Part shown: positions 26,827 through 39,600 of the stretch, in pieces | How the letters are laid out: the number at the start of each line of letters is the position of its first letter | Numbering within the stretch: the first letter of the stretch is position 1 | Origin: Pegea sp. RAD2-039 | Taxonomy: Eukaryota > Chordata > Thaliacea > Salpida > Salpidae | Assembly: GCA_034620365.1 (NCBI GenBank) | Contig: JAQGEQ010000062.1 | Location: 1 to 64,000, forward strand | DNA length: 64,000 nucleotides | Direction: 5' to 3' | The notes under the pieces: generated by a model | Told to the model about the DNA's origin: nothing | The model's database searches: none | Seen by the model: the letters and a program-made list of their open reading frames with translations, nothing else | Made by a program: the position numbers and the translations under genes

Positions 26827-28959
26827 TATTTGGCTTCTGTAGAGTATTATAAAAGTATGTATATAAATATAATCTTAAATATAGTATAATAAATATATAT
26901 GTAACAAACTTTTATTCAAAATTTAATTTCGAAATATCTACTTTAATCTTTTTCTTTTTAATAAAATTTTGATTTCCTTGACTCAATTAATACTTATCAA
27001 ACTTTGCACTATAAATTGCTTAGGATAATAAACTAAAAAGATTACTTCAAAATAAACTTAATAAAAGGTAAATTCAAACTGCACGAAAACGAAAATTAAA
27101 CAGCCTCTAAACACACATTAAAACCTTAAACTCGATATATAGAAGTTTTAAGAAAACTAAAAAGTGTATTGCAAAAAATAACATATTGCAGGAAAGATTA
27201 AACTTAGCGATGTGGAAAGTAATTGAAAATAACAAGCTCAATGAAAAAATGATAGAATTGTAAATAATGTGGATAGAGAATTTGATAAAACTTTCTTAGC
27301 TTTTAAGAACGTCATTAAACAGATGATTAAATTTAGTAACTGCAAACAATTATTTTATTTATTTATGTTTATCTTATTTGTAACTCTGTTTATTTATTCT
27401 AAATTTATTCAGATCTTTACAACAAAGTAAATAGAATGAGCGAAAGAAATATTTCAAGCAAATCTATACTAACTTTCTCAAATACTAAATTGTTCAAATG
27501 AACACTACTTTCATAGTATTTCAGAAAATGGATAGAAAATATTTCAATTTCTTCTAATCTTAATCACTTACGATCTGTTTGACCTTTATAGAGCAAACAA
27601 TCACATCTAAGTTTTAGTCTTATTTAATTCCATATTTTTTAAATTGTTTTCAACTTTTATTAAACTTGAAAAAGGCTGTTCAAAATATTTTTTTCGAATT
27701 GTTTTAATGCAAAGTAGAAAAATAATGTTTAGCTATTTTAATAACCTTTTAAATATTAGCATGAAATTATTTTTTAACGACTGTCAGTCGGGTTAAGAGG
27801 TTGCTGGAGCATCTTATAAGCAAATATTCTGCCCAGAAAACTATTTACTGTAAACCTAACTGAACCTTGTCTGAATTGATTATTAATGATGCAATTAAAT
27901 AAAAGCATAAAACTTAAACTATTTGTTATCCTTATAATAGTATGCTGATTTGCATCTGATGAATAGCTGAAGACTTAACAACGGATATGAAACTTGAATT
28001 TGTCAATCATTGCTTTTTAGTATAAAATTTCTGTGGTCTATATGGAATTCTTTCCAAGGCTGCACCAAACTGCTGGATGAGCATACACAGTCACTTAAGT
28101 ATTTTAAAATGACATGTGTATCAAAACTTGTAAATATTTTAAATAAGTTTAAATTTCAAGTTATTTCATAACTGATTTCTTCTCTACTTTTGATATTATC
28201 TGTAAAATGTGCTTGAAATTTGATAAAATTCTATCTTCATTATTTTCTCATTAAGAAACACTCAACTAAAAATTGTCTTACAAGTTTTTACGAGTACGAT
28301 GTTTTTTTATTACTGTGTTTATATATATATCAACGTATTTTGGCTAATGAAATGGTATTCAAATTGTAAATGGCTCAAAAACTTCGCCATGCGGTGTATG
28401 TAGAGATAAAAATTTCAAACTTAACAGAAAAATACGTAAGAAGTTTCATGGCACTTTTTGTAAGCAAGAAGTTTTAAAATTAAGTTCTATTTTTCTAAAA
28501 GAATTTTAAGAATATTCTTTTCCTTTAATATTTTCAATATTGACATTTTAGGTTATTTTTCAACTTTGAAAGTTTTGGAAAGCTGACACCTATTCGAACA
28601 ATACTACATTTTGTAGAACTTATTTAATATTTTTTGAGGTCTTCTAATATGCGGTTACAACCGAGACAGCTCAATCTAGCCACCGATAAATGTGGTCACT
28701 TCTCAAACAACTGATAATTAAGCTTTAAATTAAAATCCTTATAATTACATTTAAAATAGCAACAATAATTATCAGTACAACGCCCTTAAAGACTTCCTTA
28801 AACGCCCTTAAAGACTTGAGTATTTTCATGTCCCGTAAAATATTCTCACAATCGGTCCAGTTACTAATTACCAAATTATTAAATCATTTAAGATCAGAAA
28901 TACTTCATGCTGCTGAGTCTACACCAGATAAACTTGTCCTAAATTAGAGTACAACTCTA
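26827..28959. other. AT-rich spacer upstream of the rolling-stone-like gene
   Basis: Presumed promoter of the minus-strand gene near 26830-26900. No other exon or repeat recognised. Confidence 0.35.
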
Positions 28960-29280
28960 ATGTTGTATCTAAATGATGTCTTCTTCAGGGTCCTAACCTT
29001 AAAAAAGACTACCTTAAGCTTGCATCCGCTCAACGATTGTTTACTGAAAGCTTTCTTTAAATGTCATATACCTTTTTTCTCACATAAAGTTCTTTTCTCA
29101 AAGCTTTATATTGAATCTTTGCTTGAACTTATTAATGTTTTCGATCACCCTAATTTCAACAATTTCTTTAAATACTACTTTTTTTCCTGTAATCTCAGAC
29201 ATTTGTCAATAAAACTAAACAAATTAATTTTAATAACTACCAGTGAACTATTAGCTTTTTCAATAGAGCAACTTGTATGA
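28960..29280 (+). CDS. Unrecognised open frame, doubtful
   Basis: A 106-codon ATG-initiated frame rich in Leu and Phe. I see no known domain, no homologue and no splicing context. It lies at the edge of a decayed transposon zone and could be chance or transposon-derived. Confidence 0.15.
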   Translation: MLYLNDVFFRVLTLKKTTLSLHPLNDCLLKAFFKCHIPFFSHKVLFSKLYIESLLELINVFDHPNFNNFFKYYFFSCNLRHLSIKLNKLILITTSELLAFSIEQLV

Positions 29281-29589
29281 CAATAGCTCTTTAAAAGAGC
29301 CTAATTCAATTGGTAACAACGGTACACGCAACAAACAGCCTGTAATGATAATGAATCGTTATATCAAGCTTTATTCAAATTAGTAAGGCGACTACGCATA
29401 ACGATAAACATATTAACGATACGCACTATCTACCATACAGTCTGCTACCGAATGACAACCGCCTATATGAAAATGACGTTTAACACATTTACATCAGCGG
29501 CAAAATACTCTACTGTTATAAGGTGTCTCATTATTACCATCAACAACAATTAGTCGCAACCGTAGTACTTTAGAGGTACACTTTTAAAC
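29281..29589. other. Edge of decayed transposon zone
   Basis: Less AT-rich than its surroundings; may hold the downstream terminal repeat of the LTR element that follows on the minus strand, but I cannot delimit it. Confidence 0.3.
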
Positions 29590-31527
29590 GATCTGGTGGA
29601 CCCCCGCACACCCACACCGCCGTTTCTTCCGCTATTCGGGCTGACGTTGCCACTCCTGGTATCCAAACCATCAAAACCCTCGTCTTTATTACCCCGTTAG
29701 AAACACGAACACTAGATTCGTCCCTCTCTTCATCTTATTCTCTAGTTATCATTGGGATTCTCCTTTAAATCACTTGATGACACCCGTCGGGGACTATCCT
29801 CTTTATTACCCCGTCCTGAATGAACATCAAAGTCCTGTTCATCAGTATTTGGGTATCTGGCTAGACCCCTCAACGAAACGTTGGATTCCCAGTATACATC
29901 GCGTAGATCGGATTAGTCTTCAGTAGTTCAACCTTCTTTACACGATCATCTTGTTTATTAGTTTATACTTTTTAACATCTAAGTGATAGTATGAAGATCT
30001 CTTCTTGCTTCGTCCAATCTTTCGCTACTGTGGTTCTCATTTCATATCAAACTTATCACCTCTCTCTCCTTTCATAGAGAGTTAATGGATCTTACCCAAA
30101 AACTTGCAAACCCATCTTCATGAGCCACAAAAGTCCCTGCGCTCTCTGCAACGACTTGGATTTGTAAGGGGCTGAAGATTCATCATAAGTTCCGCATTAT
30201 TCTTCATTTGATCTTTCCTGACAATAACCGCTGAAACAAACTTCTTCTACTCCATATACTGCAATTCGTTAAAAGTCATTTGTGTGTCTCAGATGGACTT
30301 AAGAACTGTGGGTGGTAAGAGAATCTTCTACCAAAGATTTGCGTACTGAATAAATGAACAACTCGAAATGCAACAATAAAAAGGATAAGAAGAAAGTTAC
30401 AGCGCTACAAAGTTTTTATCTCGCTTCCACTATCTTCTCTTCCGCCGTGGCTGCAACAACTTCTACGGAATTCACTATTATCTTTGTGAAAACGCTCATA
30501 TACCTCCCGTCACCGTTTGTGATTGCTTCCGCTTTACTTTTCCTCGCAGCGCCAAAGTTTCAGCCAACTTATTGATCCCTGATTGTATCCAGAAAGACTC
30601 TTATTTATTCTATAGGCTCTGAGGTAGAATCTCTTCTTCTACTTTACGTTTTTAGATTTTATACCTCATAATAACTGGAGCGTCCGGATGTTCTTTCATT
30701 AAGCTAAGTCGCGCTCAAATACTCAGTTCTGGTCTGGGCCGTCATCGCAGCACTTCTCTTATTTCTTCTTATGCGGCTGCTTTATAAATGACCCGATTTT
30801 AACATCACACGAATGACTATATGGTCCTCTCTGTCCACATCTAAAACATTTGGCATGACAATTTCGTGTTTGTTTCTTCGTTACATATTTATAGAATATT
30901 GTCCCTTCTTCCCACATTTGAAACTTATGCTTGAATCATCTTGACATCTTTTAAAATTATGAGGTTTTCTACCTCCACATGTTAAAAAAACTTCTTTCAT
31001 GGCCACTACCGTCAGTTCCGCTTAGGCTTCCTTCTTGAGTTCCATTAAATTCACTGCTTCTTCTGCAGCTTCAACCGATCTGCCAGCTCCAAAGTATTGA
31101 TTGTTCCACCTGGCATCCTTCAGCGTCAGGCTTCTTCCGCAACCATTGCCTCATCCCTGATAAAGATAATCCATCTATAAATGAATCCTTAATCATACCA
31201 TCTCTGTGTTCTGCTGCCGTGGCACTCTTAAAACCTCAGTCCTTGGCCAGACTTACCAAAGTGAACCAAAAGGCTTCTATGATTGACTTGGCTTCTGTTT
31301 CTCGTTGCCTTACACAAAACCGTTTAAGCGTTTCTTTAACCTCTATATAAGTACTGGTACACGTCTTTGATTGTGCTGTTAACAACCAATTTTCTTTTGT
31401 CGATGTAATTCGACCCAAACTGTTTTAGGTAATTGGCAAAAGTTTTCTTTCAGTAACGTCATTTGCCGGATGCCAACGGACTGTTTAGGTCTAGAGACAG
31501 CTTACTTGGTTTCAGCAGTGTATCCAT
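29590..31527 (-). mobile_element. Decayed LTR (Gypsy-like) retrotransposon, mainly gag
   Basis: Minus strand. A gag-like start at 31527 (MDTLLKPSKLSLDLNS) is followed by broken-frame gag sequence including AEHRDGMIKDSFIDGLSLSG. Degenerate CCHC zinc-knuckle pieces (FKCGKKGQYS, FRCGQRGPYSHSC) lie near 30840-30960. Near 29600 a short PPDRLKVYL stretch resembles a polyprotein end, suggesting loss of most of pol. Many stops and frameshifts. Higher GC than flanking DNA. Boundaries and LTRs are not resolved. Confidence 0.6.
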
Positions 31528-31719
31528 TTTATATCTATATAAACTTTGTTACTGTAAAAAAAACTAAGTACACTTATTTAAGTCTATACTAGGTATAGCA
31601 AAAAGAAACTATCTTAACCTTTACTAAGTTTTAATTACGGTGAGCAAATAACGCCAAAAAACTGGCAACAATTCACCCAAGAAAATAATAATAATAATTG
31701 GACCAGCTTCGGCTGAGAA

Positions 31720-32783
31720 GGGGCATGTTGGACGTGTTCTGAGTGAAGATGCAAAAGCAAAGCACAGTGAAATGCGGAGGAAATTAACGAGCAAGACACA
31801 GTTAAATAGAATAGAAAAAAACCTTTAGAGCTTCTTTCTTTTCTTTATAGCTGATCTTATTCTCCTTATCAGTTGTTTATGAAGTAGAGAGCGCCATTTG
31901 GAGCAATCTACTGCGGTATCCTTCCAATTACTGGCATTGATGTTAAGCGATTTCATATCGCACTTACAGGTGTCTTTGAAACGTAAACAGAGACGGCTGA
32001 TGCTGCGTTTGCCCTTAGATAGCTCCCCGTATAACAGATCTTTTGGTGTCTGTCCGTCTTTTATAAGATGAAAGTGTCCAAGCCAGCGAAGTCTTTGCTT
32101 GTCTAGCATGCTGTACATTGTTGTCATGTCAGTGCGCTTCAAGATTTTCTTGTTTGAAACCTTTGCTGCCACTTTAAACGTAATAAACGATAAAGACAAC
32201 AAAAATAAAAGGTGTTAGGTTAATTTTCGTCAGCCTTCGACAAAGTCTAAGTTTCACTGGCGTATAAAAGCGTACTCTAGGCAAAGTCTCTAGAGATAGC
32301 CTTGCTTTTGATGGATAGATTTGAATTATCCGAGATCCAGCAAGTAAACCGTGCAAATATATCAGATGCTTTAACGATGCAGTATCTCGGCTTCTATTGT
32401 TACTGATGATGTTTATCTTTTCTAGGCTGATTTTTATTCCAAAGTCTTTACACGCTGCTGAGAATTGATCTATCAGTGACTGTAGGTCTTCTGCTGACTG
32501 TGAAACAATTGCTGCGTCATCAGCATGACGTAGGTCGCGGATGTAGATCTTTTTTACTCTACTCTTCGTATTTTGACGTAATGCTCTAAAAAGACTTCCA
32601 TAAGATCTTGAAGGGAGTTAAATTCCTTCAGCACACTCATGAAATGTTTGATTTAGCTATTTACTTGATAATAAGAAAAAGAAAATCCCAAGGAGCTTTG
32701 GGGCGAGGATATATCTTTGTTTTACTCTATTTTTGATGGTGAATGGTACAGAGTAGCTTCCGTTGTACTAGACTGTTGCCTTA
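31720..32783 (-). mobile_element. RTE-like non-LTR retrotransposon fragment
   Basis: Minus strand, several frames. From about 32780: a VPFTIKNRVKQRYILAPKLL stretch like the conserved GVKQGCVLAPTLF block, then RHADDAAIVSQSAEDLQSL (catalytic ADD), then a C-terminal open frame (31825-32202) with LRWLGHFHLIKDG, KDLLYGELSKGKRS and LCLRFKDTCKCDMKSL. These are typical of RTE-type elements. Endonuclease absent; stops between blocks make it inactive. Confidence 0.85.
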
Positions 32784-35766
32784 GTGCTTGTGTTAAATGG
32801 TTTCACCATGTTGAAGAGGCTAAGTGGGCAGCCAAACTTCAACAGTATAAAGAACAGACCCTCGCTACTGATGATGTTAAAAGTTTTAGCAAATTTGATG
32901 AACGCGATATACAAAGGTCTGGTTTGTGCTTTACATGATATGTGTCAAGATGATCGCTCAGAAAATAAGCTTCTTCTAAAAGAGTCGTATAAGCGAAATC
33001 AGAAGGAACAACCAACTGATTTCAAATACAAAGTTCGAGGTCCACCTTGTGCCTTGAGAATTGTCAAAGTTTTTTTCAAAAACGGAAGTGGCAAATAATC
33101 ACTAGACGCACATCTTCTTTTTTCAAACTTTCTCCGCACACAATTGTAATTACCATCCTTCCAGCCCAAAATATCAATTTACAAAAGCCTATCATCAAAT
33201 CTTACAAAAAGACAATTCTTCTATCACATTAGGTATGTTCTTCAACCCACCGGCGATTATCAACAAAATTTTTCAATTGAAAGCTCTTTTACGTTCTCAA
33301 GATTTCACTTTTGTTTTTATCACTGAAATTTGGTTGAAACCGTTTTATCCTGATTCTTTTCTGGTTGACGGTAATCTTTTTTGTGTTTTGCGTTGTGATA
33401 GACTGTATGATAGAGGTCGCGGTGTTTGCGTAATATACAAAATATCGCTTGCACCCAAGATCTCTAGAATTCAGATCGATCCCATTAATTGTCCAAGGTT
33501 TGAGATTATCGCTTTCGATTTTCATTACTCAAAGTCCAAATTTTCACGTTTTATATGTACCTATCTACCACCCTCTAAAACTGATGATGAGGTTACTGTT
33601 AAGGCCTTATTGAAGGTTCTGAAGAGTGTTGTGTGTCCCGATTTTTATATTTTGAGGGATTTTAATTTTATTAAAATTGATTGGAATAACCCGAATTTAG
33701 CATTTATTGGAAAATCGTTTAACTTGAATAGCGATAAAGCTAATTCAGCTTTTTTAAGTCATGCTTTTGTAAGCTTCCTCAATGCCAATAATCTATCTCA
33801 GATGACCTAGCAAGAAAACGTTTTTTGGTTTCATAAATCACAAGCTTAAGCCGAGATCTCAATTATCTCTCCTAATTGATAACAGCAACCAGCTTGTGAT
33901 GAAACCAGAGAATAAAGCTGAGTTGCTAAACAAACAATTTAATAGCGTTTTTATAACCGATGATGGCAATACTCCTTCTCTCTCCTACTCCAAAATTCCT
34001 ACAAATATCTCTAAAATGATAGATCTTGACATAACGGTCAATATGGTATCTAAGTCTATTTTTTCTTTAAAATCATCAGTTTCCAATACCCCAGATCAGA
34101 TCAAAGCTTTATTTTTAAGAAAAACTACTTCCTCTTTATCACTACCTCTATTGCTACTCTTTAACACGACTCTTAGGCGAGAAAGAGTTCCACAAATTTG
34201 GAAGAAAGCTTTTATTACTCCAATTCTTAAAAAGGGTCGCAGAAACACCGCACTAAAGTACAGATCAGTTTCGCTGACTTCAGTTATCTGCAGAACTCAA
34301 GAGCATATCATTCACAATCATATGACCAGTCATTTGATGGAGCACCATCTAATATCTGATGACCAGCATGGCTTTGTGAAACGGAGATCTTCCCTGACTC
34401 AACATCTCACTTTTCTTAATGAGCTTTCAGCTCATTATGGAAGTAATACTCCTGTGACATCATATACCTCGATTCTGCTAAAGTGTTTGATTCTGTCCCA
34501 CACAACAAGCTCATTACTGTATTGAAAAAACTTAAAAATCAACATCTTTATCTTACAGTGGATTGAAGATTACCTATCAGGTAGAACCCAACAAACTCGT
34601 GTAGAAAGATCCTTATCTACTCCTAGTCAAATCACCAGTGGTGTTCCTCAGGGTTTTGTTCTGGGTCACCTTCTCTTTTTAATTTTCATCGAAGACCTCA
34701 TCAGAAGACTAGTAGCAGTAGATGATGTCAGAGTGTTTGTGTATGCAGATGATATCAAGCTATTATCTTGTAATCCTTCAAAACTTCAAACTGCACTACA
34801 GACTGTAGAAAACTGGTCTACGAACTGACATCTCACAATCCAGCCCACAAAGTCTGAACTTATAACTTTTTCTCGTAAACCAGTTTCCAATTGCTTGAAC
34901 CAATACTCCATCAATAGATTTCTTATTCAACGAGTATCTTCGGTCCTAGACCTTGGCATTACCCTGTCATCAGACTTTAAATGACGCAATTATGTTTCCA
35001 AAACCTTTGCAAAATCAATGAGCCTTGTCTACCTTATTATAAAGACCTTTAATTCTAAAGACCCATGCTTTTTTATCAATCTTTTCAAATTGTACGTACA
35101 TCCAATTCTTGAATACTATGTCAGTGCATGGATACCATGTCAAATTAGTGATATAAAAAAATTGAGTCTGTTCATACAATATTTACGAGATTGGTATGTA
35201 GGAAACTTAATATTAAATATGATAGTTATAAACATCGTCTCAGCTTCTTCAATTTAAATACTTTGGAAATTCGACGAATTAAATGCGACTTAATACTTAT
35301 TTTAAAAATTATCTACAATTTAATTGACCTTCAGTTTGATGATTTCTTTTCCATTAGTTCTTCCCTCAAGTTATATCAGCTCAGACGACACACATTACAC
35401 CTTAAAAACCCATATCACCTGATACGTTAATAAGAGCGAACTTTTTCTCAATCCACCTAATTAATACATGGAACCAGCTGCCATCAGACATTGTCATGTC
35501 AGAATCACTCGCGTTGTTCAAGCAGAAGATGAACCGTTTCAATATTGCCAACATTGCCATTTCTAAACTGTGAATTTTTCCTTTTTTTAATATTACTAGA
35601 ACTCTATGTAATGATTCACTGTTATATGCTTTGAAAACTACCGAAGCCATATATTACATATCTTTTACTTTCTATATTTTTGACTAAATATGTTATTTGT
35701 GAGAATATGTGTTAGCGAAAGGTGCTCTATTCAGGCACCTTCCTCATTTATTGTAGTAAATAAATA
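32784..35766 (+). mobile_element. Jockey/CR1-like retrotransposon, longer decayed copy
   Basis: Broken frames in order: an ORF1-like part (LLLKESYKRNQ, YKVRGPPCALRIVKV; to about 33098); an endonuclease region (33235-33810: TEIWLKPFYPDS, then ILRDFNFIKIDW resembling the GDFN motif); a linker and reverse transcriptase start (33896-34525: WKKAFITPILKKGRRN, SLTSVIC). A frameshift follows, then DSAKVFDSVPHNKL, TSGVPQGFVLGHLLFLIF, VYADDIKLL at about 34740, and a C-terminal part to about 35570. The 3' hairpin and AATA tail end at about 35766. It is the same family as the copy at 18.2 kb. Multiple stops; inactive. Confidence 0.9.
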
Positions 35767-35789
35767 GTTTGTAATAAATTTATAACAAA

Positions 35790-35940
35790 TCTCTCTGTCA
35801 CGTTGAACGTAATATGCAGCTAAGACAACGAAAATGAAAAGTGTTGAGTTTATTTTCGATGAAATCCAGATTTCGCTGGCGTACAACAGTGGATCTCAGA
35901 CCTTGGAGGCAAACTGTGTCAGATGCTTCACTGATATTTT
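35790..35940 (-). mobile_element. Small RTE-like fragment
   Basis: About 100-150 bp similar to 32178-32300 of the RTE-like element (shared TTTCGCTGGCGTA-type stretch). Short and divergent. Confidence 0.55.
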
Positions 35941-36619
35941 TGAGCTGAGACAGAAAAATTTATCTATAATCTTACAGAAATAACTTCTCGTTGAAACCCC
36001 TCACCTAGCTGATACAAGTTTGTTTACTATCAAATATTTCAGTAGCAGTACCTTCAGAAGGTTACCTGAACAAATTAGTAGTAAGTCCAGTTCGCCAATA
36101 CCAAAGTGAGAAACACTCTCGCATTTTTTGACTAAAACTATCATTGAAGATGTAGTTCTAGGACTAGAAGTTGAATGCGGAAACGTTAAGATCTCGATAG
36201 TTCAAATTGAAAAAATTAAAGCTCAGATAGTTTAAGTCTCATGTTTCAAGACAAGATGATTTGTATTTAAACTGATTAAATTTTTTTATTAATTGTGAAG
36301 AATATTTCTTTACATCTGTTTTAGTTTTATTAAATTTAATTTATATAACAAAAACTTGTATTCTGATGTAGCAGCTTAATTCTTAAAGTTTCAAAATCAA
36401 AAGTTTCTTAGATCGATTTATAAATCGAAAACAATTTGTTAAATCAGTCAGCTAACTACAGATAGATAAATCGAACTATTCCATTAAAAGCAAATTTAAT
36501 CGTAAGCTTTTTACAATTCTGGCTTATCACTAAAATGTCTCAGATTTAAATCACCTTTAAAGATACGTTTCAGAAAAAGCCATTTTTAACAAAACTTAAA
36601 TTTTAACACAAAACACGAT
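35941..36619. other. Spacer downstream of HEATR1
   Basis: AT-rich; 3' flank of the minus-strand HEATR1 gene. Nothing else recognised. Confidence 0.35.
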
Positions 36620-39600
36620 TTAATTATCTAAATATTTCTGCAGTGATTCATCCAATAACTTCTCGAGTTGTTGAATAACTTCACGACAGTGAGTTTCTAC
36701 CATCAAGCTTTCATCTGTTGAAAAACTCAGGTGAGACTGTAGCAGATGCAGAAAAACCTAAAATGTTACCTTCCATCAGCTCGGCGAAATAAGGAACCAT
36801 CTCAGGAAGAACAATTCGGTACTCATCACCCAGACGTTCAACCAAATGCAAGATAGCAGAGGGTGCTCGACAACGAACCTTACGATAGAACGAGTTTGAG
36901 AAGATTTCAGCAGAAAAATGAGTAGAAAACCTTTTCTGATAGATGTCTAATCTTCTGCAATACTTCATGGTTGAGTGGTTGCCAGCTGACGTCATCAGAG
37001 CACGATACAGCTAGTTCTCCGATACACGGAATCACATGATTAGTGACGTAATCATCGGCAAGTTGTTCATCTTTACTCAAAGCTTCCAACTAAAGAAGAT
37101 GTAGATATAAGAGAGACACAGAAGCAGGAGGAAGATTACTTGATGAACAAGAGGTTGGAGCAACTCTTCCATCGCTTCTTTCGTCATATAGATCTTTCCA
37201 CAATACAACAAACAAGATTTAAAGGTATCAACTGCCGCTATAAGACCCGCGAAGTACTCCACTTCAGTTCTTCCTCCTTCTATTATGTAAGAGGTTGATC
37301 TTTAAACAGTAGATTGGGAAGAAGACTCACCTGTTGTCTTCAACATTTGTGAAAGATGACTGACAAAGACGGAGGCTGAAGGAGTGAAAAGGACTTTGAG
37401 TTTGTTTACAATCAAGTGAGTACATCGATAAAAGGAGAAACTACGACTGAAGCTGTTACTACATTCACAAATACTCCATTCGTGTAGCTAAAGATGATGA
37501 AGATCAGATGATGAAGATCAGATGATGAAGATCAGATGATGAAGATCAGGATGAGGACTTACTCTTAGGAAGAGTTGACGGAAAGTGGCTTCAGGAAGTT
37601 TGATGAAGAGATTGAGAATAGCTTCGAGTGTTTTGGATTCCACATAATCCACCTCATCGAGACTCAACTAAAGAAAATCGGATGATTTAAAGATGAAAAT
37701 CTTCGGAAGAACTTACTTCTTGATAGTGTCCTCGGAAGTCAAGAACTCGAAGATAAAACTGGAAGATCTGCTCCGAGAGATTATTAATGTCTTTCTTCTT
37801 GATGTTGTCACAAAATAGTTTGGCAAGATGAAGAAGAGGTCCGAAAGAGAGAGGATGTGAGGACTTCTCGATCTATAGGAAAGATTAGGATGAAACAAAG
37901 ATCAATAAATGATGAGGATCATAATATAAGGGTTAGGAGGTGATGAAGATACTTACTCGACCGCAGCAGCTTTTAAGAGCATCCAGGACACTTTGTATCT
38001 TCAGATGAGTTGGGATGAAGTTGATTAGCGCCTTCAAGCGGATGCAAATGATTCCACCGACATCAGTCGACTGATCGAGCTTCCGGGATCGTTTTTCGAG
38101 GAACTTGAGCGCTTTTTCATCATCTTGATGAAAGTTGATCCGACGAATCGAGGAGAGGATTGAGATCTGGATGAAGATGTTGAAGAGGAGCAAAAGTGGA
38201 GGAAGAAATCGCTTACCCGGAGCATAAGATCAGGGAGAGCAGGTCCGAGAAAAAGAGGAAGAGCCGAGAAGATCTTCTGAGTGGAAAGAAGAAGGATGTT
38301 CAGTAGCTGTGAGTCTTCATCCGGAGGTAGAGCATCAAACACTCCTTCTAATGTCTTAGTTATCCTAAAAGAAATGACGTCATTAACGCGAGAAGAGTTA
38401 GTCACATGACTGACTTGGGCAAGTACGCGATGCAGTGCGCTTTCAACTGTGACGTCATCTCGCCAACGACAGCAAGCAAAGAAGTGACGATCTGCAGAAG
38501 TTAGGATGAGTTGGGACAGAAATTGATTTGAGGGGCACCTTGGGTCTCGAGATGAAATTGTTGATAGTGTCACAAAGAAAAGAGAAATGTCGCGTGAAGG
38601 AAGTTAGTTTGGCGCGATCAACCAATCGCAACACGTGTTTAAGCGCAACAGCAGCTGATTGGATAAGAACGTCAGTTTCTGCGTCTTCATTTAATCTTCA
38701 AAAAGAAAGAGTAAGGAAATGGCCACTAGGTGGCGATAGAAGTTACTTAGGATGTTCAAATAGAATTTGGAAGAAATTGGTACTTAAATCCACAACTGCA
38801 TCAACCTGAAAAAGCGAGAAGATTTAGGAAGATAAGAGAAAAGATCTTTGAAAGATATGTGAGATGAAGATCAAAATGCTCTGACCTCTGCTTCACTCAA
38901 AGAGTCTGTGATGTAAGTGATTCTTGTGTTAAAAAGATGAACACTTCGATGTAAGATAAAAGTCTTCTGATGATCTTTCATCAGGTCACTAACTACTGAT
39001 AAAAACTTGCTGGTCGGTAGGCTGACATTGGCCTGCAAGACATGTGGTCAGCATTTATGTGGTCCTAACCACTGAAGTTGATGGTCACTTTAGTAAGAAT
39101 CTCATTTAATCGATGAATAAGAGTCTTGTGGTACTTCTCAGCTGATAAATCACTGACATCACGATCTTCAGAAGATTTAGAGATAAAGTGGATGTAAGAT
39201 AAGATTGATCCGACCAAACTGAAAGAGATTCAAATGAGCTGATTGCTGATTGGTTGAAATGTTGGGAACCTGTTCTTATTCGACTCAAGACATGTTTCAA
39301 AATGATTTGAAATTGAATGTTTGGAAGTTTGAAGTAAATTAGAAATAAATGTGAGAATAAGTAAAATAAATCGACGATTCTGTTTAGCACTCTTCACATC
39401 CAAGTTGATCACTGACTTATTTTGTCCATGACTTTTCTGTTTCTTATCTACAACTCATATTCTAGTTGCTGTGAATCAAATCATAGAAAATCACCTGTTT
39501 GTGGAATTGTTGGTAGATATTGCAGCAAATTTACGACACATTCTAATTGTAAATTAACATCAAATAATTTGACTATCTGGCACCAATCAGAAACCATCGT

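Noticed and set aside
38528..38809. Plus-strand frame of 93 codons, and similar ones at 39422 and 42485
   Set aside because: Shadows of HEATR1 exons on the opposite strand.
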